A stretch of DNA of 64,000 nt from Arthrobacter beigongshangensis (GTDB lineage: Bacteria; Bacillota; Bacilli; Bacillales_A; Planococcaceae), in contig NZ_JADHDX010000008.1 in NCBI RefSeq assembly GCF_016820585.1, positions 80,061 to 144,060 of the forward strand, given 5' to 3'. The notes beneath the pieces were generated by a model. It saw only the letters and a program-made list of their open reading frames with translations, had not been told where the DNA came from and made no database searches. How positions within the stretch are numbered: position 1 is the stretch's first letter; the number at the start of each line of letters is the position of its first letter. Both the position numbers and the translations under genes were made by a program. Below are positions 58,708-64,000 of this stretch, one piece after another.

Positions 58708-60257
58708 ACCCCCAATTCCCTAAAATACTTCTCAAGTTCCGCATCTATTTGTTCAATTTCTACATCAATTTCCTTCATCCGTCGTGAAACAACTTCCAAA
58801 TCAATCGGCTCTTCTTCTTCAAACGTATCGACATAACGGGGAATGTTAAGGTTGTAGTCATTCTCCTCAATTTCACTTAATAATGCTGCATAAGAATATT
58901 TATCAATTGTTTCACGAGACTTATACGTTTCCACAATCTTTTCAACGTTTTCATCGGTTAAGATATTTTGATTCTTTCCTTTTTCAAATTCACTGGATGC
59001 ATCAATAAATATCACATTGTCATCCGCTTCACGGCATTTTTTGAAGACCATAATACACGTTGGAATAGTTGTGCCAAAAAAAATGTTGGATGGTAATCCA
59101 ATAACTGCATCTAGGTAGTTTTTATCGTCAATTAAATACTTGCGGATAATGCCTTCCGCCGCACCTCTAAACAGCACACCATGCGGTAATACGACGGCCA
59201 TTGTTCCGTTGTCATCCAAGTGGTGAATCATATGTTGGACAAAAGCATAGTCAGCTTTTGATTTGGGTGCTAGGCGACTATAGGCACTAAAACGTTCATC
59301 ATCCAAGAATGCTACATCTGAGGTCCATTTGGCACTATAAGGTGGATTTGCCACGACCGCTTCAAATTTCATTTCCATGTGTTGGGGTTCTTCGATAGTA
59401 TCCGCATTTTGAATATCAAAGTTTTGGTAAGATACATCGTGCAATAACATGTTCATGCGAGCCAAGTTATACGTTGTAGATGTGAGCTCTTGACCATAGA
59501 ACTTACGAACATCCGCTTCTTTTGCCACACGCAGTAGAAGTGAACCTGATCCACAGGCCGGGTCATAAACATTCTTCAAATCTGTTTTACCGACCGTTAC
59601 AATCTTTGCCAAAATCTTCGATACTTGCTGGGGAGTATAGAATTCTCCAGCAATCTTACCTGCACTAGCCGCGAATTTTGAAATCATATATTCATAGGCA
59701 TCACCCAGTAGGTCAATATCCACATCATCATGTAAGAACGGAATATCGTTGACGCTCACGATTATTTTTGCGATTAATTTAGAACGAGATGAAACGTCAC
59801 GCCCCAATTTGGATGAAGCTAAATCCATATCGTCGAATAAATGCTCAAAGTCTGCTTGGCTATCTGTACCGAGCGTGGATTCCGTTACTGCATTGACTGC
59901 TTCCTGGAGTAATTCCGTATCAAATCTACCATTGTTCCCTTTTTCAATTTCAATCATCATATTTGAAAACAGATATTCAGGCTTAATGACATAACCGATT
60001 TGTTGAAGAAGTTCCTCTGTCAGTGCTTCACGATATTCTTCATCCGTCCATGCCTTTGCGTAAGAAATTGAATCTTCTTCAAGTAATTTACCTACACGAT
60101 CTTCTGTCTTTTCGGATAAGTAGCGATAGAAAATTAACCCGAGAATGTAGTTTTTGAATTCATATGCTTCCATTTGTCCTCGTAAATCATTTGCCATATC
60201 CCAAAGTTTTTTGTGTAGTTCTGCTTGTTGTAATTGCTGCTTTTCAGATGTTGTCAT
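58704..60257 (-). CDS. hsdM: Type I restriction enzyme methyltransferase subunit HsdM
   Basis: 517 residues. An N-terminal HsdM helical domain is followed by an N6-adenine methyltransferase with DPACGSGS at 232-239 (SAM binding) and NPPY at 304-307 (catalysis). It pairs with HsdS to make m6A in the target. It overlaps the half-S gene upstream and hsdS downstream by 4 bases each, so the three are translated as a unit. Confidence 0.95.
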   Translation of the reverse strand: MTTSEKQQLQQAELHKKLWDMANDLRGQMEAYEFKNYILGLIFYRYLSEKTEDRVGKLLEEDSISYAKAWTDEEYREALTEELLQQIGYVIKPEYLFSNMMIEIEKGNNGRFDTELLQEAVNAVTESTLGTDSQADFEHLFDDMDLASSKLGRDVSSRSKLIAKIIVSVNDIPFLHDDVDIDLLGDAYEYMISKFAASAGKIAGEFYTPQQVSKILAKIVTVGKTDLKNVYDPACGSGSLLLRVAKEADVRKFYGQELTSTTYNLARMNMLLHDVSYQNFDIQNADTIEEPQHMEMKFEAVVANPPYSAKWTSDVAFLDDERFSAYSRLAPKSKADYAFVQHMIHHLDDNGTMAVVLPHGVLFRGAAEGIIRKYLIDDKNYLDAVIGLPSNIFFGTTIPTCIMVFKKCREADDNVIFIDASSEFEKGKNQNILTDENVEKIVETYKSRETIDKYSYAALLSEIEENDYNLNIPRYVDTFEEEEPIDLEVVSRRMKEIDVEIEQIDAELEKYFRELGV

Positions 60258-60847
60258 TTATATTCCTCCATTTTCACTGAAAGTAATTCATGAATATATT
60301 GATCTTCCAGTTCCATTCTTTCTTCCATAAGCCTTTTTTTCTGCTGGACTGCTTGTACAACTTTTCCTATCTTCACTTGTAATTGAATGGGTGGCAACGA
60401 GACTTCCATTTCACGAAGCATACCGATGGATAAGGACGAGACGCTGGATCCTTGAGTCGCAAGTTTGAATTGCCTTCGTACTTCCGCATGTTCGTTGAAA
60501 TACCATTCAATAAACTTCGCATCGACTTGCTCTTGAAAATCAATAATAACGAAATTTGATGGAATCAGAAGTTTTTCAAAGATTATCGGAATAGAAGCAA
60601 CACGTTGTGATAACAAATGTACGATGACCATATTCTCTTCAGTAAAACGAAGCTTATCTATCTGTTTTTCCTCGACCCATATACTGGCCTTCTTATCCTG
60701 TACCAACCTATACGGTAACCCTATGGATTCGTTGAATTCTTTCAACGTTAATACTTTTACACGTGTAGCACCCGGTGTTTTTTCTTTCGTTTCTACACGA
60801 GTAACATTTATACCTTGGACGACTGACGCCAATTCCTGTAATTGAAT
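60254..60847 (-). CDS. Half-size HsdS-like protein, probable AUU start
   Basis: About 197 residues with one target-recognition-type domain and one helical arm (LPPIQLQVKIGKVVQAVQQK near 155, then a Glu/Arg coiled coil). Half of a normal HsdS. It precedes hsdM with a 4-base overlap. The first standard start is TTG 60832, one base from a weak AGGA; the in-frame ATT at 60847 has GGAGGTG 7 bases upstream and yields QLQELASVVQGINVTRVE, which looks like a true HsdS N-terminus. It could dimerise into an alternative specificity subunit or regulate the operon. Confidence 0.75.
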   Translation of the reverse strand: MQLQELASVVQGINVTRVETKEKTPGATRVKVLTLKEFNESIGLPYRLVQDKKASIWVEEKQIDKLRFTEENMVIVHLLSQRVASIPIIFEKLLIPSNFVIIDFQEQVDAKFIEWYFNEHAEVRRQFKLATQGSSVSSLSIGMLREMEVSLPPIQLQVKIGKVVQAVQQKKRLMEERMELEDQYIHELLSVKMEEYK

Positions 60848-60882
60848 AGCCCTACACCTCCATACTTTTGACTACTGATCGA

Positions 60883-60943
60883 ATTATATATGTTATTTTA
60901 TAAAATAGCAATTATTATTTACGTAATTTTATAAAATAACATA
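60883..60943 (-). promoter_or_regulatory. Promoter of half-S/hsdM/hsdS within a large inverted repeat
   Basis: Minus strand TTGCTA (60906-60911), 17-base spacer, TATAAT (60883-60888). The 18-base arm TATGTTATTTTATAAAAT (60889-60906) fills the spacer and recurs inverted at 60926-60943, 19 bases away; each arm contains the palindrome ATTTTATAAAAT. A protein bound here would block the promoter. Confidence 0.7.
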
Positions 60944-60983
60944 AAGACCTGCCACAATCTTGTCAGTTGTAGCAGGCCTTTAT
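60941..60983 (-). terminator. Terminator of hsdR
   Basis: Minus strand ATAAAGGCCTGC pairs with GCAGGTCTTTAT (one mismatch), followed by an AT-rich stretch (GTTATTTTAT). It separates hsdR from the half-S/M/S unit. Confidence 0.7.
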
Positions 60984-61028
60984 GTTTATACTTTCGTATC
61001 TTCTAACCAAAGAGGGCGTTGAGCTCCC

Positions 61029-63776
61029 TCATGTATACCGCTCCGTATGTTCCATAATGAACTCCGTAATTTGTCGGGCAAGTTTTCGTTTCTTGATAAG
61101 CCCGACTTTTAAAGAATCACTAATTACGGATTGTTGAATGATATTGCTATACTCATATTCCTCAAGATATTGTTTTAAATCCTCTTCAGGCATGCCCATT
61201 TTCTCTGAAAAGGAATGAATTTCTTTTTCCCGCATCTCTTCTTCGTAACTATTATACGCATCGTCCACCGAGTCTTCATTTGTTAAATCAGGAACCACAC
61301 GCTTCAAGAAACCTTTAATCAAGTCTACTTTCAAGCGTAATTCAGGATTATCAGCCCGACCCACTTCTTCCTCAATGAAACGAAGTTTATTCTCAAGATC
61401 CTCTTTATTATCGAAATCAAGATCTCGCATTAAGTTCATGATGTAGCTAACATTGATTCGATCTGTGTGCATGAGCTCCAATTCAAAGTCGATATCTTGT
61501 AGTATAGATACTTTTTCAACATCTTTTTTCACTTGTTCAGCAATTTTAAAGTACTTACTTTTATAGTCTTCGTACGTCTGGCTTTCGATTTCAAGTATTT
61601 CTGGATCAAACTCAAATTCTGTAAATGTTTTTAATCGAACTAAGAGTTTAGTCATATCTTTAAATGCATTGACAAAAGCCTTTTGATCCTCTTCCCGTTC
61701 CAGTTCATCAACCGCTTCTGGTGTAGCGGCAATTTCACGCACCTTCTTTAGAGAAGCTAAGAACATAGCCAAGTATTCAACATAACTTTTCATTAAAATA
61801 TCATCGACAGAATCTGTCTGAGAAAAAAGTTTAAGGGCTTCGTCTGTATTATCCTTTAGGTTGCGATAACAGACGACATTCCCATAAGGTTTCGTTGCTT
61901 TTTCCACACGATTGGTACGGCTAAATGCTTGCAGTAAGTCATGATGTTTTAGGTTTTTATCAACATATAGCGTATTCAGCGTTCGACTATCGAAACCTGT
62001 TAAAAACATATTGACGACAAGTAATATATCAATCTGTGCGGTTTTGACCCGTTTGGAAATGTCTGAAAAGTAGCTCGCATATGTATCCGTGGTAAAATTC
62101 GTATCGAAGATTCCATTATAATCCGTGATAATGCGTTCAAGGCTATCCCTGGAGTGCTCGTCTTTCCCTTCACTCTCTTCATTCGCACCGTACGAAAAGA
62201 TTCCCGCTATTTTAAAAGGATGTTCGATTTGTTTAAACATCTCATAATACTTAATGAGCATAGGAATGGATTGAACCGTAAAAATTGCGGTGTATCCTTT
62301 GCTGCGTGATTTTCGTTCATGATTGTCCAGAATGTTATTGACAACCAACTGCATTCGCTTGTCGTGCATCCAGACTTCATCTGTATTGATGGCTTCCACT
62401 CGGGTATCATCGCTTTCATCAACAGATACATTAAACGTTCGAATATGCTCCACTGAAAAGCCTAGCACGTTGCCATCTCGAATTGCCTCTTTAATCAAAT
62501 ACGTGTGTAAGCACTTTTCAAAAAGATCGGCAGTTGTTCGCCCATCCTGACTTTTATTCTCTTCAAAACGGGGTGTGCCTGTAAACCCGAAATGCTGTGC
62601 GTTTTCGAAATGTCTGGAGATATTCGTATGCATTTCCCCGAATTGGCTTCGATGACATTCGTCTATAATGAAAATCACTCGTTCACCTTTGTATTGATCC
62701 ATGATATGAGCGAAGCGAGGATTCTTTACCGCATTCGCCATTTTTTGAATGGTCGTAACAATGAATGGCTTCATAACATCTTCAATTTGCTTAACAAGGA
62801 GGTCTGTTTTCTCTGTCCTGTCAACAGAACCCTTTTCAAATTTATTAAATTCAGCGATGGTTTGACTGTCTAAGTCTTTTCGGTCTACTAAGAAAAATAC
62901 TTTTTTGATGCTCGGTTCATTTGCAAGAATTTGACTTGCTTTGAATGAAGTGAGCGTTTTTCCTGAACCCGTCGTATGCCAAATAAAGCCACTGTTCTTC
63001 GTTTCAAGGGCACGCTGGACAAGGGCCTCAGTTGCGTACACCTGATAGGGTCGCATGACCATCAACAGTTTTTCCGTATCGTTTAAAACCATATACCTAG
63101 CAATCATCTTAGCGATATGGCATTTTTCAAGAAACGAAGCCGTGAATTCATTCAAATTCGTAATGATGTTGTTTTCTACATCGGACCAGAAAAAAGTGTA
63201 CCCAAATAAAATATCGCCATCCGAATTCGAAAAGTACTTCGTATCTACACCGTTTGTAACCACGAATATTTGAAGAAAACGGTACAATCCTTTGTATGAA
63301 TGCTTGCGATAGCGTTGAATCTGATTGAATGCCTCTTTGAAATCCAGCCCTCTTCTTTTCAGTTCAACTTGCACAACAGGAAGACCATTGATTAAGATTG
63401 TTACATCATAGCGATTCGTGTATGTTCCAGTTACCGTGGTTTGCGTTGTCACCTGGAATAAGTTTTTGCACCATTCACGGGTGTTCAACAGCTCTATATA
63501 TAGTTCCGACCCGTCTTCTCGTTCAATAATTTGTTTATCCCGTAAGATTTTAGCCGAATCAAAGATACTTTTACCATCAACTAAATTGAGTAATCGATTA
63601 AATTCTATGTCTGTGAGCGGCTTCCCTTCCAGTTTCTTTTGATTAAATCGATTGACCTGCGAACGGAAATTCCGCAGAAGTGCATCGTAATCAGGAAGCT
63701 GAATTTGTTCATATCCTTGTCGTACAAGTTGATTAATCATGTTTTTTTCAAGTTGTGCTTCAGATTGATAGCCCAT
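61029..63776 (-). CDS. hsdR: Type I restriction enzyme endonuclease/translocase subunit HsdR
   Basis: 915 residues. N-terminal PD-(D/E)xK nuclease: Asp124 and VELK at 137-140. Superfamily 2 motor: Walker A TTGSGKT at 268-274, DECH at 372-375, FTGTPRF near 397, and later helicase motifs including FLTGFDSRTLNTLYVDKNL. A C-terminal helical domain contacts HsdM. It cuts foreign DNA after ATP-driven translocation. No frameshift or missing key residue was seen. Upstream of the other three genes on the same strand but with its own terminator. Confidence 0.95.
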   Translation of the reverse strand: MGYQSEAQLEKNMINQLVRQGYEQIQLPDYDALLRNFRSQVNRFNQKKLEGKPLTDIEFNRLLNLVDGKSIFDSAKILRDKQIIEREDGSELYIELLNTREWCKNLFQVTTQTTVTGTYTNRYDVTILINGLPVVQVELKRRGLDFKEAFNQIQRYRKHSYKGLYRFLQIFVVTNGVDTKYFSNSDGDILFGYTFFWSDVENNIITNLNEFTASFLEKCHIAKMIARYMVLNDTEKLLMVMRPYQVYATEALVQRALETKNSGFIWHTTGSGKTLTSFKASQILANEPSIKKVFFLVDRKDLDSQTIAEFNKFEKGSVDRTEKTDLLVKQIEDVMKPFIVTTIQKMANAVKNPRFAHIMDQYKGERVIFIIDECHRSQFGEMHTNISRHFENAQHFGFTGTPRFEENKSQDGRTTADLFEKCLHTYLIKEAIRDGNVLGFSVEHIRTFNVSVDESDDTRVEAINTDEVWMHDKRMQLVVNNILDNHERKSRSKGYTAIFTVQSIPMLIKYYEMFKQIEHPFKIAGIFSYGANEESEGKDEHSRDSLERIITDYNGIFDTNFTTDTYASYFSDISKRVKTAQIDILLVVNMFLTGFDSRTLNTLYVDKNLKHHDLLQAFSRTNRVEKATKPYGNVVCYRNLKDNTDEALKLFSQTDSVDDILMKSYVEYLAMFLASLKKVREIAATPEAVDELEREEDQKAFVNAFKDMTKLLVRLKTFTEFEFDPEILEIESQTYEDYKSKYFKIAEQVKKDVEKVSILQDIDFELELMHTDRINVSYIMNLMRDLDFDNKEDLENKLRFIEEEVGRADNPELRLKVDLIKGFLKRVVPDLTNEDSVDDAYNSYEEEMREKEIHSFSEKMGMPEEDLKQYLEEYEYSNIIQQSVISDSLKVGLIKKRKLARQITEFIMEHTERYT

Positions 63777-63854
63777 TCACGTGACACCGCCTTATATTTA
63801 ACATATTTATATACGTCTATTCTTGCATAATTCTGTCGGAATACTCAGTCTATA

Positions 63855-64000
63855 TAATCACAAGCGAAGGTGCCTTACTGGGGTCGCCGAAGCGCCAAGC
63901 GTTGTTGGTAGGATTCTTTATGCCAACATATATAGTGATTCACACCCAAAAAGCTGAAATTCCTTCGAACACCGCTCCGGCGCTTCGTGGATGCCTCCCG
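63855..64000 (-). repeat. Dispersed repeat family B, inverted short copy plus partial copy
   Basis: The minus strand of 63855-63916 reads GAATCCTACCAACAACGC, TTGGCGCTTCGG, GACCCCAGTAAGGCACC, TTCGCTTGTGATTA, matching both ends of the 45.8-kb copy but lacking its central 58 or so bases. From 63972 to the window end GCTCCGGCGCTTCGTGGATG and CCTCCCG on the plus strand resembles the missing central block of another copy that continues outside the window. Confidence 0.6.

Noticed and set aside
57508..60847. Phase-variable shuffling between the half-S and hsdS genes
   Set aside because: No obvious shared or inverted repeat between the two genes was seen, and both are on the same strand; no recombinase is present.

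Overview
The window looks like chromosome of a low-GC, Gram-positive spore-former of the Bacillales, most likely Planococcaceae (Sporosarcina-like). This is judged only from gene content: recognisable relatives of Bacillus subtilis HflX, PutP, YerD, NfrA, SigV/RsiV, YuaF-FloT, YkaA-Pit, YeeI, YlbC and YwbD in a non-Bacillus order, Gram-positive Shine-Dalgarno sequences, many TTG/GTG starts, and SigA-, SigW- and SigV-type promoters. No rRNA or tRNA gene, transposase, integrase or CRISPR array was found.

1-10.2 kb: end of hflX, a glyoxalase-fold protein, the proline symporter putP, an FMN glutamate-synthase-like protein, an NfrA-type flavin reductase with a methyltransferase, small membrane and lipoproteins, a Dph6-type ATP pyrophosphatase, and a sigV-rsiV envelope-stress pair with a likely self-driven promoter. 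10.2-14.7 kb: a GntR-regulated sugar-acid operon (dehydrogenase, four-carbon acid sugar kinase, GntP permease). 14.7-20 kb: PCYCGC lipoprotein, HIT protein, fumC, Nudix, Bcr/CflA efflux and an HD-GYP protein, with an elaborate hairpin cluster at 18.92-19.05 kb. 20.3-24.6 kb: flotillin operon (yuaF-floT) with a SigW promoter, then a DUF47-pit phosphate operon preceded by Pho-box-like repeats. 24.7-31.9 kb: cold-shock protein, MMPL transporter, small membrane proteins, RlmA, a YlbC-like CAP protein, a CuZn-SOD-like lipoprotein and a lone purC.

32-34.9 kb: an operon of a metal-binding HMA protein, a P1B ATPase with an unusual CPG motif and a Crp/Fnr regulator, with an FNR-like box upstream. It is followed by a tandem array of about nine and a half 81/82-bp units (34.95-35.72 kb), each built of four 19-21-bp sub-units. 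35.9-43 kb: yeeI-type regulator and many small accessory genes (acetyltransferases, nucleotidyltransferase, Nudix, VanW), one acetyltransferase being frameshifted. 43.1-45.8 kb: ABC-2 transporter with a LytTR/DUF3021 regulatory pair; five 21-bp direct repeats lie inside this operon. 46-52.7 kb: LysE exporter, a second ECF sigma/anti-sigma pair whose best-placed start is AUC, an rRNA methyltransferase, a type I toxin-antitoxin locus of the holin-like toxin class, and a DUF2339 membrane protein.

53.3-63.8 kb: a mosaic of decayed phage-like genes, an uncharacterised possible HEPN-like protein, a KilAC-like protein and a complete type I restriction-modification locus in the order R, half-S, M, S. 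The half-S-M-S unit has a promoter buried in a large inverted repeat. Two families of dispersed intergenic repeats are present: family A at 6.8, 21.9 and 25.1 kb, and family B at 45.8 and 63.9 kb.
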